A stretch of 64,000 nucleotides of DNA from contig CM050658.1 of NCBI GenBank assembly GCA_027574665.1, positions 21,650,317 through 21,714,316 of the forward strand, read 5' to 3'. This document shows positions 37,901 through 49,159 of this stretch, piece after piece. How positions within the stretch are numbered: the first letter of the stretch is position 1; each line of letters starts with the position of its first letter. The position numbers and the translations under genes are program-made. Below the pieces are notes generated by a model. That model worked only from the letters and a program-made list of their open reading frames with translations. It searched no databases and was not told the origin of the DNA. The stretch comes from Rhynochetos jubatus. Taxonomy: Eukaryota; Chordata; Aves; Eurypygiformes; Rhynochetidae.

Positions 37901-38277
37901 ATCTTTCATTCCACCAATCAAATGTGAGAATCCTACTGCATTGAATTGCGTTCTTGACATTGGTCACAAAATTCTATTAAATTTATAGGACCAGAGGGAC
38001 TCTTATGATAATCTCATGTGAAGTTTCAGATTTCATGACTTGATTCTTCTTATGGCCTGGTCTGCTAGATTTTTTAAAAACGTCTTCTCAGATAGGCCAT
38101 GGTCAAACTGCCAACATCACTGTTGTAGTCACATTGTATCACTTGTGCTTCCTGACATAGAACATGAAAATGTTTTGGTGTAATTTTTTTTTCCAGACAC
38201 TTGTGCCTGTTAGCAACGAGTAAATATCAAAGCTGCCAGGAGTAATATTTGATAGTAGTAGAGGAAAGGATGAATTC
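34946..38277. other. Unique AT-rich noncoding sequence
   Basis: No gene was recognised. Open frames are at most 91 codons (37102-37377, plus). The stretch is AT-rich, particularly at 35650-36400 and 37550-37850. It ends at the left border of the CR1 cluster. Confidence 0.55.
37310..37330. repeat. (GTTTT)n microsatellite
   Basis: Four GTTTT units are followed by GG. This is a short simple repeat. Confidence 0.8.
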
Positions 38278-39032
38278 GCAGATTCACAGAGTGTCAGGGG
38301 TTGGAAGGGACGTCTAGTGATCACCTAGTCCAACCCCTCTGCCACAGCAGGATCACCTAGAGCAGATCACACAGGAACAAGTCCAGGCGGCTTTGGAAAG
38401 TCTCCAGGGAAGGAGACTCCCCCCTGCTCTGGGCAGCCTGTCCCAGGGCTCTGTCACCCTCACAGGGAAGAAGGGTTTTCTCATGTTCAGGTTGAACCTT
38501 CTGTTTGCCAGTTTAGGGCCACTGCCCCTAGTCCTGTCACTGGACACCCCTGAGAAGAGCCTGGCCCCATCCTCCTGACACCCACCCTTTAGATATTGAT
38601 CAGCATTGATAAGATCCCCCCTCAGCCTCCTCCAGGCTAAGCAGACCCAGCTCTCTCAGCCTTTCCTCAGATGGAAGGTGCTCCAGGCCCTTCATCATCT
38701 CAGTGTCCCTGCGCTGGACCCTTTCCAGTAGCTCCTTGTCATTCTGGAGCTGAGGAGCCCAGAACTGGACAAGCATTCCAGGGGAGGCCTCACCAGCACA
38801 GAGTAGAGGAGGAGGATAACTTCCCTACACCTGCTGGCCACATTCAATGCATCCCCAGGATGCCGTTGGCTTTCTTGGCCGCGAGGGCACACTGTTGGCT
38901 CATGGTCATCCTGTTGTCCATTAGGACTCCAAGGTCCTTTTCCCCAGAGCTGCCCTCCAACAGATCAGTCCCTATTCTGTACTTATCCATGGGGTTGTTC
39001 TTCCCCAGATGCAGCACTTTACACTTGCCCTT
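38278..39032 (-). mobile_element. CR1 LINE, minus strand, 3' part of a split copy
   Basis: Read on the minus strand, this is the ORF2 C-terminal region and 3' end of CR1. Translated pieces include [33 protein letters not shown] and ALAAKKANGILG, a well-known CR1 order after the reverse-transcriptase domain. The 3' terminus is at the left, with ACAGAGTGTCAGGGGTTGGA on the plus strand. The coding frame is broken throughout. Its 5' continuation is not adjacent: it resumes at 39811 after an inserted plus-strand CR1. Confidence 0.93.
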
Positions 39033-39810
39033 AAAATCTTTTTCCCTGGAGGGAAGAGGGGCCCAAGAAAGCTGGCAAGTATTCAAGGACCTTCTCCTCC
39101 AAGCTCAGAAGCAATGCATCCCAACGAAGCAGCCTTGAGGAGAAGGACTTGGGGGTACTGGTGGATGAAAAGCTGTTGGCAGTGTGCACTGGCAGCCCGA
39201 AAAGCCAACCTTATCGTGGGCTGTATCAGGAGAAGTGTGACCAGCAGGTCCAGGGAGGGGATTCTCCCCCTCTGCTCTGCTCTCGTGAGACCCCACCTGG
39301 AGTACTGCAGCCAGTTCTGGGGCCCTCAACATAAGAAGGATATTGGCTGGTTGGAACAAGTCCAAGGGAGGCCACTAAGATGCCCAGAGGGCTGGAGCAC
39401 CTCTGCTATGGAGAAAAGCTGAGAGAGTTGGGGTTGTTCAGCCTGGAGAAGAGAAGGCTCTGGGGAGGTTGTACTGCAGCCTTCCAGTACCTGAAGGGGG
39501 CCTACAAGGAATCTGGGGGGGGACTTTTTACAAGGGCCTGTAGTGACAGGACAAGGGGTAAATGGTTTAATTTGAAAGGGGGAATATTTAGATTAGATAT
39601 CAGTAAGGTCTTCAATGAGAGGGTGGTAAAACACTGCTGGAACAGGTTGCCCAGAGAAGCTGTGGATGTCTCATCGCTGGAAGTGTTCAAGGCCAGGCTG
39701 GATGAGGCTTGGAGCAACCTAGTCTAGCGGAAGGTGTCCCTACCCATGGCAGGGTGTTGGAACTAGATAATCTTTAAGGTCCCTCCAACCCAAACCATTC
39801 TATGATTCTT
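39033..39810 (+). mobile_element. CR1 LINE, plus strand, nested in an older CR1
   Basis: The copy starts with a piece of mid-ORF2 (translating to [19 protein letters not shown]) and jumps at about 39130 to the ORF2 C-terminal part (LRRRTWGYW in one frame, a shifted EEKDLGVL). It then follows CR1 order to the 3' end and finishes with ATTCTATGATTCTT. Relative to the 2-kb copy at 54215 it lacks about 1.3 kb internally, including the reverse-transcriptase catalytic motifs. It sits exactly between two contiguous parts of the minus-strand CR1, so it inserted later. Confidence 0.9.
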
Positions 39811-40034
39811 ATTGAATTTCATTATATTTCCCCCCTTCCAGCTCTCCAGCCTGTCCAGGTCACACTGGATGGCAGCACAGCCTTCTGGCGTGGCAGCCAC
39901 TCCTCCCAGTTTTGTATTGCCAGCAAAGGCAGACAGTACATTCTCTCCCTTCATCTGGGTCATTGATGAATATATTGAATAAGGCTGTACCCAGCACTGA
40001 CCCCTCGGGACGCCACTAGCCACAGGCCTCCAAC
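39811..40034 (-). mobile_element. CR1 LINE, minus strand, 5' part of the split copy
   Basis: The minus-strand translation contains ASGVPRGQCW (motif B region of the reverse transcriptase), FAGNTKLGGV (motif C region) and DLDRLESWKGGNIMKFNK. In CR1, MKFNK is followed directly by GKCKVLHLG, which is found at the right end of the 38278-39032 segment. The two segments are therefore one element. The FADD catalytic motif has decayed to FAGN, so this copy could not encode an active polymerase. Confidence 0.92.
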
Positions 40035-41196
40035 ATTTTTAAGCATAACATAAAGCTGCCTGTGGAAGGCTCTGAGAGATTTTAGTAGTATACATGCTTC
40101 AGTAATGCCCATGATGCTATTTCCCACACCATTCTCTTGGAGAAGCTGGCTGATCATGGCTTCGATACTCTTCACTAAATAAAACCTGGCTGGATGGCTG
40201 GGCCCAAAGAGTGGTGGTGGAGTTAAATACATCTGGCGGCTGGTCACAAGTGGTGTTCCACAAGGGTCAGTGCTGGGGCCAGTTCTCTTTAATATCTTTA
40301 TCAATGACCCGGACAGGGGAATCGAGTGCACCCTCAGTGAGTTTGCAGATAGATGACACCAAGCTGGGAGGGAGTGTTGATCTGCCTAAGGGCAGGAAAA
40401 CATTTCGGGGGGATCTGAAAAGGCTGGATTGATGGGCTGAGGCCACTGTATGAGGTTCACGGGTCCTTCACTTGGGCCACAACAACCCCCTGCAGCTCTA
40501 CAGGCCTGGGGGTGAGTGGCTGGAAAGCTGCCCAGTGGAAAAGGACTAGGGGTGTTGGTTGACGGGTGGCTGAGTATGACCCAGCAGTGTGCTCATGTGG
40601 CCAAGAAGGCCAATGGCATCCTGGTTTGTATCAGGACTAGGGCAGTGATCATCCCCCTGTACTGGGCACTGGTGAGGCCGCACCTTGAATCCTGGGGTCA
40701 GTTTGGGTCCCTCACTATAAGAAAGACATTGAGGTGCTGGAGCATGTCCAGAGAAGGGAATGGAGGTGGGGAAGGGTCTGGAGCACAAGTCCTGTGAGGA
40801 TCTGCTGAGGGAACTGGGGTTGTTCAGGCTGGAGAAGAGGAGGCTCAGGGTTTATTGCTCCCTACAACTCCCTGAAACTAGGGTGCAGAGAGGTGGGGGT
40901 TGGTCTCTTCTTCCAAGTGACAAGTGATAGCCCAAGAAGAAATAGCCTCAAGTTGTGTCAGTGGAGGTTTAGGTAGGATATTAGGAAAAATTTCTTCACT
41001 GCAAGGGATGTAAGGCATTGGAACGGGCTGCCCAGGGAAATGGTGGAGTCACCATCCCTGGAGACATTTAAAAGACGTGTAGACATGGAACTTAAGGACA
41101 TGGTTTAGTGGTGGACTTGGCAGTCTTAGGTTAATGGCTGGACTCGATGATCTTAAAAGAGGTCTTTTCCCACCTAAATGAGTCTATGATTCTATC
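40035..41196 (+). mobile_element. CR1 LINE, plus strand, degraded copy
   Basis: The sequence begins in the reverse-transcriptase region (TTCCCACACCATTCTCTTGG, then a GAAGCTGGCTGATCATGGCT type segment). It continues through the motif B/C region (GTGGTGTTCCACAAGGGTCA, then TTTGCAGATAGATGACACCA with a frame break inside the ADD motif) to the CR1 3' end at about 41196 (GAGTCTATGATTCTAT). Many stops and indels are present. It belongs to the same 3' subtype as 23427-23525 (TTTAGTGGTGGACTTGGCAG) and abuts the 5' side of the minus-strand CR1. Confidence 0.92.
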
Positions 41197-42647
41197 TGAG
41201 GGAACACACTGTAAGTGGTAAAAATGAATTCAGAAATATTCACAAAATGCAGCTGTAGGGAAAATAAAAAAAGAAGCAGAAAAAGAAAGAAACGGTGAAA
41301 TTTCATGAGTTGTGTTTGTCGTGGTTTATCCTTTCAAGAGGTTTGTATCTTCAGTGCTACTAGCTGGATACAAGAGCTACATGCTGAGTGCATTACTTTG
41401 AGGTATATTTGATCTTTGCTCTCATCTGCCCTAGCATACGCTGGCTGACCATCTCCGGTTTCAATCTTGGAGAATTGTATTGTCTAACCTCTCTGTTTCT
41501 GACCTGTATTTAGAATAGATGTGATTTACCTTGGGCTGTAAAACTGGTGTATGCTCACCAGTCCCACCAAGTTCCTGTTGTTAAAATTCAGGGAAGTCAA
41601 AATGCTGGGTTTATTATTAAAATATGACTCTAACGCTATCTGCAAGGGATGAAGATATCATGCATCAGTCTATGTCAATGTCAAGGGCACAGAGACTTAT
41701 TGTTTCCAGAGAATTAATGGGTAGGACTAATTCTTTCCCTTCATACCAATGGCCAAATCATTCTCTCTATCACCCCATTTGAGGGAAGAGGAGAACATAA
41801 CCCCAAGAATCAGAATTTCACATCTTATTTAACAGAACCACTTTGTTTACTTTCCTCTTCTTTGAATCATCTGTTTTGACACTCTGGGGGTTCAAAAGGA
41901 AATGAAGGAAGACTTCTGTTTCATGCATGCAAAGCAGTTTTTTCCTGAACTTTGGATCCCAGATCCACAGATATGCACGGGGCTATGTGTTAGAGCAGAG
42001 CACACGTACACCCAGGGGATCTGGCCTTCCTGGGTAAGGAGCTCTCTGGTGCACGCACGCAGTAATCCCTGCACTGTACCCATATCCTGGCAGCCACTGG
42101 CTGTTGTCATTTCCCTCACAGTTTGACAGCCAGCACAGGTTAATGCAGAGCTGACCCTGTATAGAACATGCTACATAGCAGGGCCTTATGCTTGGTGTCA
42201 GACAGTTCCTTTTCCTGCCTTCCCAGCTGTGCCCAGAACATAGCTTCTCCACCAAGCAGATGCCTAAACTTCTGCAAGTCCAACTTCTACTCAGCAAATT
42301 TCTTTCCAGGACCCTTGTCTTTAGACTGGTGATGACTTAATTAGCTTAACCTGTGCAAATTCATAGTTTGCTGACTCCTTAAGCCTAATTTTCGTGCTAC
42401 TTCAAAATAGACATAGATTTAAAATGAAAAGGTTATTTTAAAACAGTAAGAAAAGTTTTTTAAGCTTTGTATTATTTAATTATTTTTTAAAAAATGTAAG
42501 AAGAATGGACTGATACTACATTTGCAGGAGAACTCATGTAAGGATATGCTGATTATGCCATTCCTATCAAAGCAGAACTGAAATGGGACCTGACGTCCCT
42601 GGAAAAGGAGAAATTACTGTAAGAATAAGAATCTTAACAAGAACAAA
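41197..42647. other. Unique noncoding sequence
   Basis: No gene was recognised. Overlapping opposite-strand open frames of 74-104 codons at 41892-42297 have no recognisable domain. The segment 42340-42500 is AT-rich. Confidence 0.55.
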
Positions 42648-42740
42648 GAGTCAGAGACTCTGCTGTAGACTTTGCCATATATTTTAATTTCTCAGTACCT
42701 CAGTTTCCCAACCTGTACAATACAGGGTTACGAAATTTAG
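42648..42740 (+). repeat. MIR-like ancient SINE remnant
   Basis: GAGTCAGAGACTCTGCTG is followed by TTTCTCAGTACCTCAGTTTC then CCAACCTGTACAATACAGGG. This closely follows the sense MIR 3' half ('tctgtgcctcagtttcctcatctgtaaaatgggg'). It is the best of the MIR-like matches in the window. It is assigned from memory of the family, not by alignment. Confidence 0.6.
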
Positions 42741-45700
42741 CTAGATCAAGCCTAAGGAATGGGACATGACTACCAAAATAGGCAAAATAGAATCCTCTTC
42801 CTTGGTGTTTTCATCTATCCAGTCATATACATTGCAGTAATTTCTAAATTAAGTTCTTGGAAGGACAGAAACTACTTGGTAACAGTAAGACATTGTCAAT
42901 CCATTATGCAAATGGCAAAATAAATTAAAGGACCTGAGGACTGGGTAGAACATAAAGTGATTGTGGTTTCATGAGACTAAACTATTGCACAGAGGGATGC
43001 AGAATTAGGGTGTTGTATTATTGTGCAAATAAAAGGCAAAGAGGGGAGTCTAAGTTGTAATGGAAACAGTGCTTCAGGGCCAAGGACTGCTGTGACTCCA
43101 GATGTCAGTAGTTTGTTAAACATAATACAAAACAACATAAAATGTAAAAAATGCAACTGGAACAAAAGGTTAAGCTGTCTCTCTCCATGCCTCAGTGAAA
43201 AGAATGAGAAGAAAAACAAAGTCACTTGGCAGCTGGGGTTTCTCAAATCTTGCCGACGCTTCTCAAATCTTGCCGGCGCTTCTCAAATCTTGCCGGCCTC
43301 TGCAATCTCCTCCATTGCCAAAGCAGTTGTATCACTACACAAGCAGCACCCTACCATTAAGCAAATAGGGTCTCTCTCAGCCTGCCACTACATAAACAGT
43401 CGCCTACCATGGTAAAAGCATCCTTTCATTACCACACAGCTTCCCGCTGTTTCAAACACAGCATCCCACTACTGCATTACAACTCCATTACACAACATCA
43501 GTGAACTCTCTCATTAAGTGGGAAGTTTAAGAAAGCATGACTGAACTAAACAAACAGGCCTGCTAGGTGTTCTATTTTTAAAGCTTCTCCGACTTTCTTC
43601 CATCTTCATACTCTCCACCAAAGCGTCAGACTGACTTTGTGTAACACCACTGATGATAGGGGAACAACATGACCTTGGGTCACCATGTTCAAAGGTCTTA
43701 CCTGATACCTTGGGAATAACAGGCAGCATGGCCTCCCAGTCCATTTTGCTTTTCCTAGCACTCATCTGGGGATACTCTGGTCACCTGGAGTAAGAACATT
43801 CCTTCTAGGAGAATGAGGGTCATCCCATCCCCATGCTGTTGGAGTCAGTTCTTTTAACGGAGCTGATACTGTTATCTATAGCCTCGACCAGTAGTGTGGG
43901 CCTAGTTTCCAGTAAAGATAGATCAAAGACAGTCTTAGAGATTCTTCCACTAAGAAATCAGGTAATGGGGTGAAAGGAGCAGAACTTAGATTCTCTGCTC
44001 TGAAGGATAATGAAATTTCAAAACTTCAGCTGTATTTCTAAATGGAACAAAATTCTCAAATTTTGAAAATCATATTCTGAATATGACTTTTTAAAAATGC
44101 CTATTCTCTTCTAATTCAACTAAAAAATAGTAAAAATTCAAAGCAGCAACTCATCACAAACTGTGAAATAAAAATCTAGGCAAGCTTTAGAGGAAACAGC
44201 AATACATTTTATTATACCAGCTGCTATTACTGGTAAACAAGTCAGGTTTCAGGGCATGCAGCTCCTGCTGCAGGTCTGAAACAGAAACAGTCTTTGACTC
44301 CTTTCCAGATGCATCATCTGGTCTAATAAAAGATATTAAGTCTCCCAGCATGCCTTGCCTTATTCATATGTTTAGGCCTCTTCTGCTACAATAAATAGTA
44401 ATAATAGGATATTTCTGTAAGAAAATGACATTTCAACAGTGTTAGTACTTCTTTCATCAAAACATCATTCAAGAAAAGTGGGCTGGTTTTGTCAAACTAT
44501 CTTTTTCAGCAGGCACAGACTTTCATATTCTGTAAAACAATTCAATTTAGCAAAAATTATCAGTGTTCCAAAATAATACATAAACATTGGTAAAATGTCA
44601 TGATAGCTTTCATTTGAGAAAAGCTTAAACAGGCTGGAAATGGATCAGAAAGAAGACTAAAACCAGATACAGCAGAGGCATTGCATAGAGCCTAAGATCC
44701 TATGGCAGTCACAGCCCCAGGACATGGCCAAGACAAATGGTATTATAAGAGTCAACTGCAATTTTTGTCAACAATGGAACCAGCTATTTTACTGGGATAT
44801 GTTGCTATGTACTACATGCAAAAAGATGAGTTGGCTTTCCTCATTTGTCATTTGCATGCTCCCAAAGGTGAAGGACATCCTTTTTGAACAGTTCTTCTAG
44901 TATTTAAGATTTTGTGACTAAACATAAAAAAAAGAGAAATGCATAGTGCACTTCCCAGTCTCTGATGGGGCCGTCTGTACTTTAAAAAGGTCCACACTGA
45001 TTTTTCCTGGGCTCCCACATAGACACAGCAGGGGCCCTGTGTTAAGATCTGTTCTTCTTGAGTCTGATTTTGCTTCTGCACTAGCAGCAGTCACCTTTCA
45101 TACCCAGACATCAAACCCTTCCACACTGCTGCTCTCCACCTGAGCCACAGACAAGCCTCTTTGGTGAAATTCAGTTCCCTACATGAAACGTTGAAGGACT
45201 GGATCAAAGCTAAGTATTCTGTTGAATTTTAATACTGCCTATAAGTAAATTACAAGGAGCCTCTATACTTAATCATGCTCGTAACTAAAGCCTGTTGTGT
45301 GAGGCAGACCTGCCCAGAAACAGCAAAAGAAACTCCCAGCTAAGAGCAGATACCTATTGCACAGAATACATCATCATATCCCTTCCTATATTATCCTCTT
45401 CTCCCCAGACCAGCTGGTCTGAGCAGGGAGAGCTATAATCAAACTGCTGTCTTACTATTATCCCACTCAACTCTCCATAATAACATGAGGTGGAAGGAGA
45501 GACAGAGCTGATAGCAGCCCTGTTACTCACCCAAATAGACAGCCAGAGGTTGTGTGGAAATATTAAATGCAAAGCAGCCTTGGCTGCTGCAAGACAGGAC
45601 CTCACAACCAAGCCTATGCTCTCACTGAAGTTTTTGGTCATACGTTTTGGTTGTATTCCCTCTATGGGCCCTCAACTAGACTGTCTTAGACATTCCAGAG

Positions 45701-46734
45701 AAGTCAGCAGAGACAAAATCAACAGATCAATAACTCTACTTCAGTAACCTCCTCCTGCTTATTCCACAGAGCATCAAGTAATTCTAACATCAACCTATGT
45801 GGGCAGCAAGTTATTCATTAGCTGTGAAAGCTGACCGTCTAAGGAAACGGCAAGATAATCAGTTTTGTTCATATGAAAGTCCACATTTTCCTGAAGAACC
45901 ACAGGACAATTCTGATAACAAGAGGGGTTATTGGTTGTGTTGAAAAAGCATTACCAATCTACCACTAATAACAGAGTTTTCTCTCATATAAAGATGAGCA
46001 GAAAATTAAGACTAGATATTTTTCACCTGACAGTAGATATTAAAACCATGTCTATGTCCCAAAACATTTCATAGTAAAACTGTATCATCTTCTATGAGTG
46101 TGCTTGGCTGCTTTGATGTTGGAAAATTGGAGAGGGGGGTGTAATTTCTATCTGATTAAAGAAAGTTTGGTTATTTTTGGTAGAAGGACACGGACTCTGA
46201 ATCAACATTTCTGTAGAAAAATTAGTTCCATCTCTAAGTGAAATTCTGCTGAATTTCTGCATCAATATCCACTGGCAGAGTACCTTTGTTCTCCTTTTGC
46301 AGATTGTAACCAATCATATGAAGTGATTCAGAAGAATGACACTAAAATAGCTTTTTCTTCTCTCCCTGGCAAACATCCATCACCCTGTGTCTCATACGCT
46401 GTGAGGATCTCCACCTTCCTTTCCTTTCAGAGTGCAGAGTTTAAATTGTTTTAGCTCCCAAACTTGTTCCTGAGTGTGTCATTGCCAGTGTGCTTGGAAA
46501 TGGATTTACCAATGAAGTTTTCTTAGTGACTTCATCTCAGTTGTCTGTTTAGTGGCAGCATGGGATTTCTCTTTCATGTTTAACCATAAAATTTCTAATA
46601 TCTTATTCCCTACAGCTTAGAAATGCATTTCTGTTCCTGGAATGTAATGTACAGGCAACCAATCCTCTTACTGTAAGTCTTATATTAAAGGGCTCCAGAC
46701 AGCACTTAGAGTGACAGGTACCCTTTTGTCAGTA
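42741..46734. other. Unique noncoding sequence with a minisatellite
   Basis: No gene was recognised. An open frame of 130 codons (43023-43415, plus) crosses the minisatellite, and because the unit length is not a multiple of three each copy is read in a different frame. The segment 43300-43500 is rich in CACTAC/CATTAC words. The remainder is AT-rich. Confidence 0.55.
43241..43300. repeat. 20-bp tandem repeat, three copies
   Basis: Three head-to-tail units start with TCTCAAATCTTGCCG. Unit 1 ends ACGCT, unit 2 GCGCT and unit 3 GCCTC. Copies 1 and 2 differ at one position. The near identity suggests a young local amplification. The units carry several CpG steps (GCCGGC), unusual for the surrounding AT-rich DNA. 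Confidence 0.95.
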
Positions 46735-47276
46735 ATCATGGAATCATAGAATAGTTTGGGTTGGAAGGGCGTTTTAAAGGTCATCTAGTACAAGGCCTCT
46801 GCAATGAGCAGGGACATCGTCAACTAAATCAGGTTATTCAGAGCCCTGTCCAACCTGACTTTGAATGTTTCCAGGGATGGGCATCTCCCACCTCTCTGGA
46901 CAACCTGCTCCACTGTTTCATCACCCTCATTGTAAAAAATGTCTCCCTTATAACTAGTCTAAATCTACCCTCTTTTAGTTTAAAACCATTACTCTGTGTT
47001 CTATCACAAAAGGTCCTGCTAAAAACTTTGTCCCCATCTTTCTCATAAGCCCCCTTCAGGTACTGGAAGGTGGTAAAAGTTCTCTCCAGAGTCTTCTCTG
47101 CTCCAGGTTGAACAACTCCAACTCTCTCAGCCTGTCCCCATAACAGAGGTGCTCCAGCCCTCTAATCATCTTTGTGACCTCCTCTGGACCTATTCCAACA
47201 GGTCCATGCCCTTCTTACACTGCAGTCCCAGAGCAGGACACAGAACTGCAGGCGGAGTCTCACCTGAGTAGAAGGG
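46735..47276 (-). mobile_element. CR1 LINE, minus strand, 3' part
   Basis: The left border shows the complement of the CR1 3' repeat (ATCATGGAATCATAGAATAG followed by TTTGGGTTGGAAGG). The remainder is the antisense ORF2 C-terminal region, including CTCTCAGCCTGTCCCCATAA and GGTGCTCCAGCCCTCTAATC. It is 5'-truncated at about 47276, and the frame is disrupted. It is more diverged than the copy at 54215. Confidence 0.93.
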
Positions 47277-49145
47277 CACCTTGAGAAAAATTATTCACTA
47301 AACTTCTTTTTCTTTTAAATATCAAAACCAATGTCAATGAACATCCAATCGGAGCAGGTGGGATTTTGACTAATTCTGATTCTATATTATGTTACCTGCT
47401 GTTGGCCTAAGCCCCGTGCAGATTCAGGCTCAGTACCCTCAAAGCCCATGATGAGCATTGACTCCAGATAGTCTTAACACCTTGCTGGTGTGTACAAAAT
47501 TCACATTCTGCTAGCATAGATCTCTTGAGACTGGAGAGAAACAGTCATTTAGACTGACAGTTCAAAAACAATGTGCTTAGGGAACGTGTCCTTTTGAAAG
47601 CAAAATATTCCCAAACTTGCCTTGCTTGAAATAAAGCATAGATATTCTCCTTTTTCAAAGGGATTCAGCCCACATTATTGAGTAGTAGCTTACTATTTAG
47701 ATTTAAAATGCAATTTTGTAATGGATTTGAAATGACTGACAGACTATTAAACACTTGATTGTACATTCAAAGGCATGGGTAAAGCACTGCTAACATTCTT
47801 ATCTGTGTGATCTACTCCAGTGAAAATTTCCAAGGGAGAAAGCTACATAATGTTCTTTAAATAATCCCATTAATTTGAATAGTAGATGTCTATCTGACCT
47901 AAGACAGCTTTGAAAAAAATCCCATTTTGATTTTAGCATTTAGAATTTATTTTAGTGGAAAATTATTTCATGTATCTCACTAAACCTAAATAAAAATATT
48001 TGCACCAATTCTGCAAGATGCCACCCTTAGAAACTGTATTTCTCTAGCCTGTTTGTGCTATCTAATCGCATTGCTCCACATTTTCCAGGAGATCCTACTA
48101 GGTAATGATGTCTCCAGTGAAGCCATGCAGTGCTGAAGCATCTGAACAAGCAGCATCATTTCCAAAACTCCATGTAATCAGAAGGATAACTGTGCACTTG
48201 AATACTTTTGGGCACTTCCCCTTTGCTTCAGGAATATTGCCAAAGTGCCATTGTCAGGACAACTTCCAAGGCATCTTTACAAATGTGATACACAATGTAC
48301 CACAAATACTGACATGACCTTTACATTATGAAAACACCTTCAGCTGGAAAGCTTATGATAGCTATTGTCTCAAACGACAGTGCCTGTCAGGACTGTATAA
48401 TTGCACTTTATTATTATGTCTTGTGATATTGCCTCTCCTCCTCCACATGGTATTTTCTTATTACAGTAATGCTAAGTATTTTAATGTTCCTGTGCTTTTG
48501 CTTACAGCTCTCAGATAAGCATTTCTTACTTGTTTTTTACTGGCCCTGTTCTTGCAGACTGCTGTTCTGGCCATTTACTTCATCTGAAATACTTCTTACC
48601 TGCCAGCTTATTTATATCATGCCTCCAAGTGCCAAGACACCTGGCGAGGAATTCACAAACTTCCGACATCCAGTAAAAACACTATCGACCTTGACGTTTT
48701 TTAAAAACTACCACCTCCTCACATTTGTTTTTCCATTACAAACACATGTATGAGTGCATTTGTGTGCGCAGCTGCTGAGGTCAGAGAAGGGGAAATAGAA
48801 ATCTTTTTAACAACAAAATACCTCCAGTTCCAAATTCCTTAACCAAAGGCAGTCAATCTATATGATGACAAAATAAGGGAAGATAAAGCAGAGTATCCAA
48901 CTTGCAGCTGCCATGCTTAGTGGTAGAAGAAGCAGCAGGGCAATGTGAATTCACCAACTGGCTTAGTGGGGACTGCCATTCCCTATCACAGATCCAGCCT
49001 CAGGACAGTTTTTCACAGGAGGGGCATTCAGAAGCCTTAGCTGAAAGCAGGTGATTTCTTTCATCAAATACTTTCTTTAATGAAACCTAGGGTTTCAGTC
49101 ATGCAAAATGACCCCTTAATCTGGTGTGAACTCATGATATTTTCT

Positions 49146-49159
49146 AAAAAAAAAAAAAA
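49146..49159. repeat. Poly(A) tract, 14 bases
   Basis: An uninterrupted A run is followed by TAATGTATAAAAATAAATT. It is a simple homopolymer in AT-rich sequence. Confidence 0.85.

Noticed and set aside
38671-39138. Open frame of 155 codons on the plus strand.
   Set aside because: It is mostly antisense to the minus-strand CR1 and then runs into the nested CR1; its length comes from the GC-rich repeat and it is not a gene.
43165-43210. TTAAGCTGTCTCTC followed by CCATGCCTCAGTG considered as another MIR fragment.
   Set aside because: The match is short and lacks the flanking parts of the family order.
43023-43415. Plus-strand open frame of 130 codons crossing the minisatellite.
   Set aside because: The 20-bp unit shifts frame in each copy, which argues against a translated protein.
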